From Halichoerus grypus (Eukaryota; Chordata; Mammalia; Carnivora; Phocidae), in NCBI RefSeq assembly GCF_964656455.1, contig NC_135712.1, positions 68,639,239 to 68,703,238 of the forward strand: a stretch of 64,000 bases of DNA. The letters run 5' to 3'. Under the pieces are notes generated by a model. The model was not told the origin of the DNA and did no database searches. It saw nothing but the letters and a program-made list of their open reading frames with translations. Shown piece by piece: positions 1 through 14,069 of this stretch (position 1 is the stretch's first letter; each line of letters starts with the position of its first letter). The position numbers and the translations under genes were made by a program.

Positions 1-3000
1 CAGGGACAACTCATACTAATTTTTTAAAGGTATAATGATTTACTGCATCTTTTACATTTGTTTCAAATTAAATAGATTTATATGCACTTACAGCTGAATG
101 TTGGGAAAATTTTTAGGAAAAAAATTGTAATGTTGGAGGTGTCCTTCAGGACTCTCACAGCCATAAACACCCTTGGGGGAGTAGAGGAAGCAGAGGAAAA
201 GCTGGCTTCACCGCTTTGTCGTTCACAAAGCCTTTATAAATAGTAGTGCCTTTCAGAGGGGAGGATGGGAGATAAAGAAGTTCGTTGTATTTAGATTGAC
301 TGATCCTGCAGCATTTTTTTTCTTTACATTAAAATGTCTTTTAAATGAAAACATCTGAATATAGGGTGAGGCCAGGAATTCTTGAGTTTCAACCTCAGTT
401 ATTCCTGATTCGTCCTTTCTTACAGAAAGTCTTTGTTTTTTTTCTGTCCCAAACGTCCCCATTGTTAAAATGGGAATGGGGGGGGAGGAGGAGGGACTTT
501 AATCTCATAGGAATGTTGCAAAAATAGCATAGTTGGGATGTCTAAAGGATACTTTGATTTTCTTAAAGTGCTACACCCTGCCAGTGCTAAGAATTTTACT
601 GAGAGTAACTTTGAACATTCCGCGTTTTGAATACTCATATTTTAGGATACCATTTGCAAACTCATGAGATTAAGTTCTGTAAATTGATTTTAATTGGAAG
701 TACCAGGTGCTCTTTGTCTAAATGTTATTTGGTCTTAGCCTGTAATTTCAATCATTTAAAAGCTTGTCTACAGAAAAAGGTTAGGAGAGCTGATGGTCTT
801 ATGTGAATACACTGTTTTCTCCGGTATTTCTGATGGCAGAGCCAGAGTAGGATGCCCTCCAGGGCAATGCTGCTCTCTCTTCTCAAGTTTTATGCTCTGG
901 AAAAATTGACAGAGAAGAACTCAAACAACCACTTTCCTCACTGAAAGGGCAGAAGTGAGAATAAAGTATTGTTTGATATCTCAACTCACTTCTTCAGAAT
1001 CTCACCGGCATCCATTATAAGAGGCAAATTGCATGCACAGGTGTAGAAATGAATTGAACTGTTGGATTTTGGAGGGAAAACCTTGGATTTTTTTTCTTCT
1101 TTTTAAGATAATTAGGTGTTTCAGGAGTAGCATATTTGCTTTCCCGTACTCTCCATGATTTAATGCCCAAGAGTTAGTCATTCCTTGTTTGCTTGCCTAT
1201 GTGAAAGAGCGTGGGAATTTAGATTTGTGAGAACATGAGGGAACAAAGGTATTATAAACTAGATGGTGGTTATATCTGTGTATTAACTAAAATGTTGTCC
1301 CACAAATTTGATAGAGGAGGAAATTACAAATATTAGGGGTCTCTGTAGTAAGGCAAAGTGCAAACTCACCACTCCCTTCTTCAGTTTTGAGGAATGTGGG
1401 CTTTATTCCTTTTTCTCCTGTGTAGCATCTCTGTGGAGTCTGGGTTAGGCTAATATAGTATGTGGGCTTCCAATGGATTTATTTACATTATGGCTTTTCT
1501 ATTTACTATTTAAAGTCTAGGGATCATTTGGAAATTAATAATTAAATCTGGGGTGGGTTTAGAAAAGACAAGGTTTATATATACTCCACTAAGAAAAGGG
1601 AAGCTACTCTGTTAATGTTTATTTTCTAAAAACTATAAGGATTTCAGTTGTTTCATTAATTCTAAAGGGTTAAAAAGAGCTGAAATTTGTCCATAGCACT
1701 AGACATTTTTAATAGGTAATATTATTCATGTGAGAAATCTATATAGAAATAGGACACAGAAATATCATAGGCCATATTGTCAATGAAAGGCATTTCTGCA
1801 TTTTTCCATATGTGTCCATATGTAGAAGTTAGAGGAGAAGAAAAAGCAACTACTCTAAGACAAATTTTCATCTTTAAGGGACATTTATGGAAAGCTTGAA
1901 ATTAATACTCGTGAAAGCCTGAAATACTCATAGGCTATTGTGTTTTCTTGTCAGCCTGTTTGCTGGGAGATTCTAAAATATGGTCAGATTTAGTTTTATT
2001 CAAACGGTCAGGATCAACTGTTTCTTCAGATTGCTGAGGATAGTTGAAAAAAGGGAGAGTGGTGGGGAAAAAGTGCAAATAAAATTCCTGGCGTCCCAAC
2101 TTAAGCAAGCCAATTTGCTAGCCCAGGAGAGCTAGCATTAAGAGTTGCATCAATGCCTGACTTCTATCAAGAAATGAATCCACATCCTGGAGTATTACGG
2201 GGACAGTTGTTACCATGATCTCAGAGACTGTGGTTATGAATTTGAAGTTAACAAAACATACATCTTCTCTTACTAACTTAAGCCGTATCTGTCATCTCTG
2301 TGTCTGATTTTTTTGACCCTGGTGCTTTTACTTCTGTTTCTGCCTAACTCCAGCCTGCTCTATGGGGAAGGTGAGTAACACCAGTAGTTAGGACAAATGT
2401 GAAGACTGTGAAAAACTAAACATACCCGTCAGAATGAGAGCCTAGTCAGAGAACGGTAGTGATCAGAGTGCAGACTGTTGGAGAGTATGGATATATGTAC
2501 ATCTGTACATGTCCATAGTGTATAATATGTATGTATATGTTATTGCTCATGTGCAGAAATCTATCCAGCTGAAGACAGCCCAGGTCGGTCAGTTTTTCTA
2601 CTGGAAAACCATTTAGGGCCATTCAAAACCATTAGGGCTGCTGGGTGGAGTTCGAGTCTACTCATTTGGGAATTGTTTGCTGTCCTTTGAAGTCCACAAA
2701 GCCAAATGAACAAAGCCTGAAACACAATAAGGCCATAGCTGAGGCTGTTTACCTAGGGTCAGGAGTATCTTTATGTTTGAATTATTAATAGTTGGTTTGC
2801 AAGCTGCACTGGCACCTCTTGGTGTTGAGTGACCCCCTCCCCACCAAGTTGGAGTGGGCTTCTCTGGCCATTCAGATAAAGGGCCTTATCCATAAGTGGA
2901 TAGGTTTCCCCATAGGGACCATTACACATATACATATAAGTACATACTTCCATCGGGCTTGTAACAATTGATTTAAAATCACTCCACAGTATTGATAAAT

Positions 3001-3370
3001 AGCTCTATATTTTCAAGGTGCAGAAGAATTCCACAGCCTTAATTATTTCAGTGTCTTGCTGGTCTGCCTTAAGTGTATCTTCTGGGTTTTTGGTTGTCTT
3101 ATTATTTTTAAATTTTTCTGCAGTTCATTTTGTATGCACACAATGTCGTTTTGTAAAGGTAGTTTGTAAATATTTTATCTGTAAGTCAAAATCACTCATG
3201 TGTGATGTTGTAAAGTGATGACCTGCTGTCTTGTTATTATTACTACAGTAAATGTTGTAAGTTATGGATGAAACTTCAAAATGTACATCTCACAAGTTAT
3301 GCATTCCTATAAATATACAATACTAAAGATATTCTTTCTGGTTGTCTTTCTTTTCTTTCTAATTAAAACC
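1..3370 (+). other. Repeat-poor non-coding DNA, probable KALRN 3' UTR/downstream region
   Basis: No open frame longer than about 70 codons and no SINE or LINE copy was recognised here, in contrast to the rest of the window. The stretch is AT-rich. The part from about 2900 to 3340 has the look of a vertebrate 3' UTR end: T-rich tracts, a TTGTAAATATTTTATCTGT segment near 3165 and a TATAAA variant near 3310, followed by ATTAAA at 3362-3367. In mammals the gene upstream of UMPS on the same strand is KALRN, so the terminal 3' UTR of KALRN is the likely content. This rests on gene order, not on recognised sequence; part of it may be plain intergenic DNA. Confidence 0.35.
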
Positions 3371-3822
3371 ATTGTTCAAAGGAAAGAGTAATTTTTTTCT
3401 CTTCCCTAAATATACGAAGGCCTTTGACAAGTTGAAAATGGCACGTTATTATTACAACACTTTTTGGCCTGCATTTTGGAAAGAAAGCAACAATTTTATA
3501 GCCTGGAGAAGTAGCCTAAGGCATTTCTCTATCCAAAAAGAAAAAAAAGTCAAGTAAGTCTCAGGTGTGTGTTGTTAACTTCATTCTGGTGTTCCAGGTG
3601 CCAGCTTTGTTGGAAAATTGTCAGGCCATTTGAGCTGGATCTCACAAATTTATGCATCGTGGTGTGGACTCTTCCGTCTGAATTAGCCTATGCACACATG
3701 ATAAGGTCTGCGGGTGCCCCTCAAGTGTAAATGAGACTAATTCAGAGTACAATGTAGATTAGCTAGAGTGTTAGAGATTGAAGTGTTTTGACTAGCTTAC
3801 TTTGCCAATAAGAACAAAAATG

Positions 3823-4027
3823 GTTTTTTTTTTTTTTTAAAGATTTTATTTATTTATTTGACAGAGAGAGACACAGCGAGAGAGGGAATACAAGCAGGGG
3901 GAGCGGGAGAGGGAGAAGCAGGCTTCCCGCGGAGCAGGGAGCCCGATGCGGGGCTCGATCCCAGGACCCTGGGATCATGACCTGAGCCGAGGGCAGACGC
4001 TTAACGACTGAGCCACCCAGGCGCCCC
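3823..4027 (-). mobile_element. Carnivoran tRNA-derived SINE
   Basis: The copy reads poly-T, AAAGATTTTATTTATTT, a GA-rich body and the inverted tRNA-like head ending in ACTGAGCCACCCAGGCGCCCC. It is flanked by a perfect 13-bp target-site duplication, AAGAACAAAAATG, at 3810-3822 and 4028-4040. The perfect flanks suggest a fairly recent insertion. Confidence 0.95.
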
Positions 4028-4186
4028 AAGAACAAAAATGTTTTAACATTTGGCTTCTATTTCATCAAAATTTTACTGCATTTATTTGAAATAAGAAACA
4101 AGTCTCAAAAACATGGGTTCTTCACACTGGCTGGTCAGCACAATCTCATCAAAGAAAATACAGACATTAAAAATATAGAAATACAG

Positions 4187-4406
4187 GGGCGCCTGCGTGG
4201 CTCAGTCGTTAAGCGTCCTCCTTCAGCTCAGGTCATGATCCCAGGGTCCTGGGATAGAGCCTGGCATTGCATCGGGCTCCCTGCTCAGCGGGGAGTCTGC
4301 TTCTCCCCCTCCCTCTGCTTCTCTCCCTGCTCATGCTCTCTCTCTCTCTCTCTGTGTCTCGAATGAATAAGTAAAAAAAAAAAAAAAAAAAAAAAAATCT
4401 TAAAAA
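4187..4406 (+). mobile_element. Carnivoran tRNA-derived SINE
   Basis: Forward copy: head GGGCGCCTGCGTGGCTCAG, pyrimidine-rich (CT)n middle near 4335-4352 and a long poly-A tail at about 4373-4397. A perfect 16-bp target-site duplication (AAATATAGAAATACAG) lies at 4171-4186 and 4407-4422. Confidence 0.95.
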
Positions 4407-4422
4407 AAATATAGAAATACAG

Positions 4423-6434
<2,012 letters not shown>

Positions 6435-6560
6435 CTGAGTAAATATGAATCACCTGCTAATTTTGTTAAACTGCGTAACTGATTCAGTAGATCCAAGGCA
6501 GGGCCTGAGGTTATGCCTTTCTAACAAGCTGCCAGCCGGAGCTGCTGACCGTGCTGAATA
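6435..6560 (+). mobile_element. MER5A-like hAT (Charlie) DNA transposon relic
   Basis: The stretch with GAATCACCTGCTAATTTTG, CTGATTCAGTAGATCC and GGCAGGGCCTGAGG follows the order of the MER5A consensus as I recall it (AATCACCTG, GATTC..., GGGGCCTG). It is short, diverged and non-autonomous. The family name is from memory and needs a repeat search. Confidence 0.5.
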
Positions 6561-6645
6561 GAAGGGTCTGAATGTGCCGTCCAATAGAGTTGCTACTAGC
6601 CGCATATGAATACTGAGCATTATGAATTTTAAAATTGAAATAATC

Positions 6646-6827
6646 CGGGCACCTGGGTGGCTCAGTTGGTTAGGCTTCTGCCTTCGGCCTTTGGGGTCCT
6701 GGGATCGAGCACTGTCATGCTCCCTGTTCAGCTGGGAGTCTGCTTCTCCCTCTCCCTCTGCCCCCCCCATCGCTCATGTTCTCTCTCTCTCTCTCTCAAA
6801 TAAATAAAATCTTTTTACAAAGTAAAT
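6646..6827 (+). mobile_element. Carnivoran tRNA-derived SINE
   Basis: Head GGGCACCTGGGTGGCTCAG, (CT)n tract at 6780-6797 and AAATAAATAAAATC tail. Flanking duplication AAAATTGAAATAATC at 6631-6645 and, with one change, at 6828-6842. Confidence 0.93.
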
Positions 6828-7210
6828 AAAACTGAAATAATCACATGTGGCTGGTGGGACATTGGACAGTGCAGATAGAGAACATTTCCGTCCTCAGAGG
6901 AAGATTTATCAAGAAGACATATGAATTTCCTCCACCACCTAAGGGTTTATTCTCACCCTTTGGGAACCTTACTTTGTGAGGTTATTATAAAAACGATTGA
7001 AGTACTACTTGAAGTGGGTTGGACTGTTCTCACCATCCAGGATCATGCTATGGTGCATCTCTTCAGTAGTGAGAAGGTGAATGACTATGGAGAGAAAAAT
7101 AGGCCTTTTTTTTTTTTTTTGACGAGTCAGTTGATAGATGACTAAAAATTGCTTTTTGATACTAGGTCTTGGTGTGTGTATGATTTTTGGTAGTTAAGAG
7201 TTGAAAACAT

Positions 7211-7407
7211 GGGGCGCCTGGGTGGCTCAGTCATTAAGCGTCTGCCTTCGGCTCAGGTCATGATCCCAGGGTCCTGGGATCGAGCCCCGTATCGGGCTCC
7301 CTGCTCAGTGGGAAGCCTGCTTCTCCCTCTCCCACTCCCCCTGCTTGTGTTCCTGCTCTCGCTGTGTCTCTCTCTGTCAAATAAATAAAATATTAAAAAA
7401 AAAAAGA
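7211..7407 (+). mobile_element. Carnivoran tRNA-derived SINE
   Basis: Near-consensus copy with head GGGGCGCCTGGGTGGCTCAG and poly-A tail. A perfect 15-bp duplication, AAGAGTTGAAAACAT, lies at 7196-7210 and 7408-7422. Confidence 0.95.
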
Positions 7408-7679
7408 AAGAGTTGAAAACATCGAGAGACCTAGCTGAACGGAACTCCTTTTGTATCTGCTTATTTATGCAAACAGGATTTCTCAGTATTTGCACCCCAA
7501 AAAAACCCAGTAGAATTTACACTAAACTCTAACTTCCTAGTTGTAAGGAATACTCAGTTTAAGTAGACACATAAACAAATGAGGGGAACTATTCATCTCA
7601 CTAAGAAAAGTATTTTCCAAAATAATCCATTCTTATACTTCTATCAAACTTTGCAAATTGTTTTATTTATTTTTTATTT

Positions 7680-7868
7680 ATTTTAAGATTTTATTTATTT
7701 ATTTGACAGAGACGCAGCGAGAGAGGCAACACAAGCAGGGGGAGTGGGAGAAGGAGAAGCAGGCTTCCCGCCGAGCAGGGAGCCCGATGCGGGGCTCGAT
7801 CCCAGGACCCTGGGACCATGACCTGAGCCGAAGGCAGATGCCTAACTGACTGAGCCACCCAGCCACCC
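7680..7868 (-). mobile_element. Carnivoran tRNA-derived SINE (inverted)
   Basis: Starts TTAAGATTTTATTTATTT and ends at the inverted head GACTGAGCCACCCAGCCACCC. It abuts a forward SINE-like tail at 7869-7903, so the two tails and heads are out of the usual order. Confidence 0.9.
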
Positions 7869-7903
7869 CTCTGTTAAATAAAATCTTAAAAAAAATAAAT
7901 AAA
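7869..7903 (+). mobile_element. Isolated SINE 3' tail fragment
   Basis: CTCTGTTAAATAAAATCTTA followed by A-rich sequence matches the forward 3' end of the carnivoran SINE, with no head before it. Directly joined to the inverted copy at 7680-7868. Confidence 0.6.
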
Positions 7904-8112
7904 ATGGAGGGGGTCAGTATCAAATCACTGTAGCACTTGAATCCCATCGTATTTACTCAAAACAGTGACAATAGTTCTAGGAAAATATAATTTTTTAGTA
8001 CTCTAGAAATTACATCTTTTGCAACTTAAAAATATTTACAGAATTTTCAAGTCTTTAGACGTATAGGTGCAAAAAATTTTGAAGATCTGATCTGGTTCAC
8101 TAAGCAATTCTT

Positions 8113-8339
8113 TTTTTTTTTTTTTTTTTAAGATTTTTAAAATTATTTGAGAGAGAGCAAGTGCACACAAGTGGAGGTGGGGGTGGGAGGGCGGCCAGAG
8201 GGAGAGGGAGAAGCAAATTCCCCACTGAGCAGAGAGCCCACTGCAGGGCTTGATCCCAGGACCCTGTGATCATGACCTGAGCCGAAGGCAGATGCTTAAC
8301 TGACTGAGCCACCCAAGCACCCAAGCACCCAAGCACCCC
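8113..8339 (-). mobile_element. Carnivoran tRNA-derived SINE with repeated head unit
   Basis: Inverted copy with a long poly-T start. Its head end carries a three-fold repeat of CCAAGCAC before the final CCCC. Flanks: TTCACTAAGCAATTCT at 8096-8111 and 8340-8355. Confidence 0.94.
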
Positions 8340-9145
8340 TTCACTAAGCAATTCTTAAGTAAGTTTGCCTTTTTTTTTTTTTTTTTAAGTCAGGTGGTGT
8401 TGGATAAGAGTATGCATTCTAGCATTAAAATGTGATGGTGTATATGGAAAAGGATATTATAAAATAGTTCTTCACATAATAGGCTCTGTACTTATGAAAC
8501 TTTTTTTTTTAAACATTTTGGTATGCTTCCATTGATTTTTTTTTTAATTAATATTATTGACTATACTCCCTATGCTGTATATTACATCTCCATGACTTCT
8601 TTATAACTGGAAGTTTGTATCACTTAATCCCCTTCATATATTTCACCCATCCCCCCAACCCCTCCCTGCTCATAACCAGTAATTTGTTTCCTGTGTCAAT
8701 GAGTGTTTCTGTTTTGTTTGTTCATTTTGTTTTTTACATTCCACATGTAGGTGAAATCATGTGGTATTTTTCTTTCTCTGACATTTCAGTTAGCATAATA
8801 AATACCCTCTAGGTCCTTCCATATTGTCGCAATTGGCAAGATTTCATTCTTTTTTTTATGGCTGAGTAATATCGATTGTGTATATGTACCACATCTTTAT
8901 GCATCTGTCCATAGGTTGCTTCCATATCTTGTCTATTGTAAATAATGTTGGGGTACATTTTCTTTTCAAATTGGTGTTTTCATTTTCTTCAGGTAAATAC
9001 CCAGAAGTGGAGTTACTGGATTGTATAGCATTTCTATTTTTAATTTTTTGAGGAACTTCCATACTGTTTTCCAAAGTGGCTGCCCCAATTCACGTTCTTA
9101 CCAACATTGCACAGGGGCTCCCTTTTTAAACTGTACATCTATCTC

Positions 9146-9351
9146 TTTCTTTTCTTTCTTTTTTTCAGATTTTATTTATTTATTTGACAGAGAGAGAGAA
9201 CACAAGCGGGGGGAGCTGCAGGCAGAGAGAGAGGGAGAAGGAGACTCCCCCCCCCGAGCAGGGAGCCCGATGCGGGGCTCGATCCCAGGACCCTGAGATC
9301 ATGACCTGAGCTGAAGGCAGACGCTTAACGACTGAGCCACCCAGGCTCCCC
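9146..9351 (-). mobile_element. Carnivoran tRNA-derived SINE inside L1
   Basis: Inverted copy from a TTTC-rich tract and CAGATTTTATTTATTT to GACTGAGCCACCCAGGCTCCC. It interrupts antisense L1 ORF2. Confidence 0.92.
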
Positions 9352-10485
9352 TTCAACATCTATTTCTTATCTCTTTGATCGTAGCCATTCTGACAGGTGT
9401 GAGGTGATAACTCATTGTGATTTGATTTGCATTTCCCTGATGATTAGTGATGTTGAGCATCTTTTCATGTGCCTCTGGGCTGCCTGTATGATCAGTATGT
9501 CTTCCTTTGGAAAATGTGTATTTGGGTCCTTTGCCCATTTTTTAATTGGATTGTTTGTTTTGTCAGTATTGTACAAGTTCTTTATATATTTTCAATTTAA
9601 CCCTTTATTGGATATATCATTTGCAGATATCTTCTTCCATCCATTTTTGTTTTGTTGATTGTTTTATTCCCTATGCAAAAGCTTTTTATTTTGATGTATT
9701 GTTTTTCTTCTGTTGCTCTCGCCAGAAGAGAGAGAGCAAAGAAACATTGCTAAAACCCCTGTCCAAGAGTTTACTGCCAATGTTTTCTTTTAGGAGTTTT
9801 ATGGTTTCAGTTCTTAGGTTGAGGTCTTTAATCCATTTTGAGTTTATGGTGTAAAAAAGCGGCCTAGTTTAGTTCTTTTGCCTGTAGCTGTCCAATTTTC
9901 CCAGCACCATATATTGAAGAGACTGTCTTTCCCCATTGTATATTCTTGCCTCCTTTGTTGTAGATTAATTGATCATATACGAGTGGGTTTATTTCCAGGC
10001 TCTCAGTTCCATTGATCTGTGTGTCTGTTTTTGTGCCGGTACTATACTGTTTTGGTTACTTTAGCTCTGTATAATAGTTTGAAGTCTGGGATTGTGATTA
10101 TTTCTAGCTTTGTTTTTCTTAAGATTTCTCTGGCTATTTGGGGTCTTTTGTGGTTCCATACAAATTTTAGATTATTTGGTCTAGTGCTGTGAAAAATGCT
10201 ATTGGGATTTTGATAAGGATTGTATTGGATCTGTAGTTCCCTTTGAGGAATATGGACATTTTAGCAAGAATTAATATTGCTAATCCATGAGCATAATATA
10301 TCTTTTCATTTACTTGGGTCATCTTCAGTGTCTTTCATCAGTCTTACAGTTTGCAGTACACAGATGTTTTACCTTCTTGGTTAAATTTATTCCTAGCTAT
10401 TTAATTCCTTTTGATGCCCTTGTAAATGGGATTGTTTTTTTGATTTCTCTTTCTGCTACTTTATCTATGTATAGGAACACCACAG

Positions 10486-10669
10486 GGGCACCTGGGTGGC
10501 TCAGTCAGTTAAGCATCTGCCTTTGGTGGCTCAGGTCATGATCCCAGGACCCTCATCAGGCTCCCTGTTCAGCAGGGGAATCTGCTTCTCCCTCTCCCTC
10601 TGCTCGTGCACTCTCTCTCTCTCTCTCTCAAATAAATAAAATCTTAAAAAACAACAACAACAACAAAAA
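10486..10669 (+). mobile_element. Carnivoran tRNA-derived SINE inside L1
   Basis: Forward copy with head GGGGCACCTGGGTGGCTCAG and a (CAA)n-rich tail. Duplication AACACCACAG at 10476-10485 and AACACCGCAG at 10670-10679. Confidence 0.92.
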
Positions 10670-10767
10670 AACACCGCAGATACCTGTATACTGATTTTGT
10701 ATCCTTCAGCTTTACTGAATTCACTTATTAGTTCTAATAGTTTTTTGGTGGAGTTCTTAGGGTTTTT

Positions 10768-11070
10768 TCCTTTTTAAAAAATGTTTAATTGAAATATAAT
10801 TGACATATATTAGTTCCACGTGTACAACATAGTGATTTGACAATTATATGCATTTTGAAAGGCTCACCACAGTAAGTGTAGTTACCATCTGTCACCATAC
10901 AAAGTTATTACAGTGTTATTGACTATATTCTCTATGCTGTACTTTTCTTCCCAGTGACATTTATTTTAAACCCTCAATCCCCTTCAGCTATTTCTCCTAT
11001 TCCCCCACCCCACTCTGCTCTGGTAACCATCAGTTCTCTATATTTATGAGTCTGTTTTCTTTCTTTCTTT
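10768..11070 (-). mobile_element. LINE-1 3' UTR fragment, antisense
   Basis: The segment starting AAAAAATGTTTAATTGAAAT and containing CACGTGTACAACATAGTGAT is the inverted end of an L1 3' UTR. A similar segment starts again near 11080, showing that this is a separate short copy between two longer ones. Confidence 0.7.
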
Positions 11071-13100
11071 TTTTTTTTTTGGTGGTTTGTTTTTAAATTG
11101 AAGTATAGTTGGCACATAGTGTTATATTAGTTTCAGTTTCAAGTGTATAACATAGTGATTGAACAACTCTACTTCCTGCTATGCTCATCACAGGTGTAGC
11201 TACCACCTGTCACTATTCCCTTTCAGTACCTTTAATTCCCATGACTTATTCATTCCATAACTGGAAACCTGTACCTCCCACCCCCCTTCATCCATTTTGC
11301 CCATCTCCTTGCCTCCTCCCCTCTGGCAACCACCAGGTCATTCTCTGTATTTGTGGGTCTATTTCTGCTTTTTTTGTTTGTTCTTTTGTTTTTTTTAGAT
11401 TCCACATACAAGTGAAATCATATAGTATTTGTCTTTCTCTCTCTTATTTCACTTGGTACCCTTAGGGTCCATCCATATTGTCACAAACGGTAAGATCTCA
11501 TTTTTTATGGCTGTGTAATAGTCCATTGTGTATATATACTACATCCTCTTTATCCATTCATCTGTTGATGGATACATAGCTTGCTTCCATATCTTGGCTA
11601 TTATAAATAATGGTGTAAACATAGGGGTGCACATATCTTTTCAAATTAGTGTTTTTGGTTTTTTGGATAAATACCCAGAAATGAAATTGCCAGATCATAT
11701 GGTAGTTCTATTTTTAATTTTTTGAGGAACATCCATACTGTTTTTCATAGTTGCTACACCAATTAACATTCTTACCACCAGGACACAAGGGTTTCCTTTT
11801 CTCCACATTCTTGTTGACACTTGTTATACTTGTCTTTTTTTTTTTTTTTTTTTTTAAGATTTTATTATTTATTTGAGAGAGAGAGTGAGAGGGACAGCAC
11901 AAGTTGGGGGAGAGGCAGAGGGAGAAGCAGACTCCCCACTGAGCAGGGAGCCCACTGCGGGGCTCCATCCCAGGATCCTGGGATCGTGACCTGAGCCGAA
12001 GGCAGACTCTTAGCTGACTGAGCCACCCATGTGCCCCTGTTCTTGTCTTTTTGATGATAGCCATTCTAACAAGGGTGAAATGATACCTCACTGTGGTTTT
12101 GATTTGCATTTCCCTGATGATTAGTGATGCTGAGCACCTTTTCATATAGGTGTTGGCAATTTGTCTTCTCTGGGAAAATGTCTATTTGGGTCCTCTGCCC
12201 ATGTTTTCATTGGGTTGATTGTTTTTTGTTACTGAGGTATATGAGTTCTTTATATATTAGCCCCATATCAGATATATGATCTGCAAATATTTTCTCTGTT
12301 CATTCATTTTGTTGATGGTTTCTTTTACTGTGCAGAAGCTTTTTAGTTTGATGTAGTCCCACTTATTTATTTTTTTTGTTGCCTTTGGGTTTGGTGTCAA
12401 ATCCAAAAAATCACTGCCAAGACGTATGTCAAGGAGCTTACCACCTGTGTTTTCTTCTAGGAGTTTTATGGTTTCAGGTCTTACATTCAAGTCTAATCTA
12501 TTTTGTGTTAATTTTTGTGTATGGTATAAGATAGCAGTCCAGTTTCATTCTTTTGCATGAGACTGTCCAGTTTTCCCAGCGCCGTTTATTGAAGAGATTG
12601 TCCTTTTCCCATTCATTGTATGTTCTTGGCTCCTTTGCCATAAATTAATTGACCACATAGGTTTATTTCTGGGCTCTGTTCTCTTCCTTTGATCTATGTA
12701 TCTGTTTTTATGCCAATTCCATACTCTTCTGATTACTCTAGCTTTGTAGTAGTCTGAAATCAGGGAGTATGATGCCTTAAGCCTTATCATTAGGGTTGCT
12801 TCGGCTGTTCGGGGTCTTTTGGGGTTCCATACAAATTTTAGGATTGTTCTGTTTCTGTAAAAAAAAAAAAATGCCATTGGAATTTTAATAGGGATTGCGT
12901 TGTATCTGCTTTGGGTAGTATGGACATTTATAATTCGTAAGCAAGGAATAGTAGTGCATTTATTTCTGTCTTCACTTTCTTTCACCAGTGTCTTAAAAGT
13001 TTCAGTGTACAGGCCTTTCACTTTGGTAAAATTTATTCCTAGGTATTTTATTCTTTTTGATGCAGATTAAGTAGTATTCTCAATTTCTCTTATGAAACTT
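11071..13100 (-). mobile_element. LINE-1 3' part, antisense, decayed
   Basis: A T-run at about 11070-11085, then an inverted L1 3' UTR with TATAACATAGTGATTGAACA, then the inverted ORF2 end (AGCACCTTTTCATATAGG near 12134 and onward to about 13090). Frames are broken throughout. One SINE (11835-12037) interrupts it. It is the third L1 piece in the same orientation in this intron. Confidence 0.85.
11835..12037 (-). mobile_element. Carnivoran tRNA-derived SINE inside L1
   Basis: Inverted copy from a 21-base poly-T run to GACTGAGCCACCCATGTGCC. Flanked by related CTTGTCTTTT sequence on both sides. Confidence 0.92.
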
Positions 13101-13102
13101 TT

Positions 13103-13269
13103 TAAAAAATACTTTATTTGAGAGAGAGACAGAGCATGAGCAGGGGGAGGAAGGAGAAGCAGACTCCCCACTGAGCAGGGAGCCTGACCCAGGGCTCCAT
13201 CCCAGGACCCTGAGATCATGACCTGAGCCCAAGGCAGACTCTTAGCTGACTGAGCTACCCAGGTGCCCC
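13103..13269 (-). mobile_element. Carnivoran tRNA-derived SINE
   Basis: Inverted copy lacking a long poly-T, ending GAGCTACCCAGGTGCCCC. Duplication GAAACTTTT at 13094-13102 and 13270-13278. Confidence 0.92.
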
Positions 13270-13556
13270 GAAACTTTTCAATAAAGACTTCTTTCAGTCA
13301 AAATATAGCTAGCAGGTATAAAGAAAGGTTTAAGATAGTCAAATCATAATGGATTACTAAGGGAAGCTGGGAGGACTGGGAGCCATTCTTAGTCTTTGGA
13401 GTCAACATCAGAGCCTTCCCCGGCACATCCTGTGTTTGCCCTCAGAGCAGACCCTGAGTCATCTAGACAAGTGGGGTCATTCTTAACGTTTTTATATTTG
13501 TAAACTGGGATTTATAGAGAGGATCATTTTAACAAAAAAAGGCATACATATTTTCT

Positions 13557-13761
13557 TTTTTTTTTTTTTTTTTTTTTAAAGATTTTGTTTATTTATTTGA
13601 CAGAGACAGAGTGAGAGAGGGAACACAAGCAGGGGGAGGGGAGAGGGAGAAGCAGGCTTCCCGCCGAGCAGGGAGCCCGATGCGGGGCTCGATCCCAGGA
13701 CCCTGGGATCATGACCTGAGCCGAAGGCAGACGCTTAATGACTGAGCCACCCAGGCACCCC
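13557..13761 (-). mobile_element. Young carnivoran tRNA-derived SINE
   Basis: Near-consensus inverted copy with a 21-base T-run. A perfect 20-bp target-site duplication lies at 13537-13556 and 13762-13781, about 120 bases before UMPS exon 2. The perfect long flanks mark a recent insertion. Confidence 0.96.
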
Positions 13762-13868
13762 AAAAGGCATACATATTTTCTGATCAAGTTTGAGGCTACC
13801 TCCTGTTCGGTTATTACTGTCTTTAATGTTATGTTAACATGATTTATACACACCACTTAAGAGAATAA

Positions 13869-14069
<201 letters not shown>

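Larger units (their letters stand above)
8500..10767 (-). mobile_element. LINE-1 3' part, antisense, decayed
   Basis: T-rich start at about 8500 followed by the reverse complement of an L1 3' UTR (8530-8700), then of the end of ORF2. GATGATTAGTGATGTTGAGC near 9438 and TTTGCATTTCCCTGATGATT are the well-known antisense end of ORF2. Stops and frameshifts break every long frame, so it cannot encode protein. Two SINEs (9146-9351, 10486-10669) sit inside it. Its 5' side ends within ORF2 where a second L1 3' UTR begins. Confidence 0.85.
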
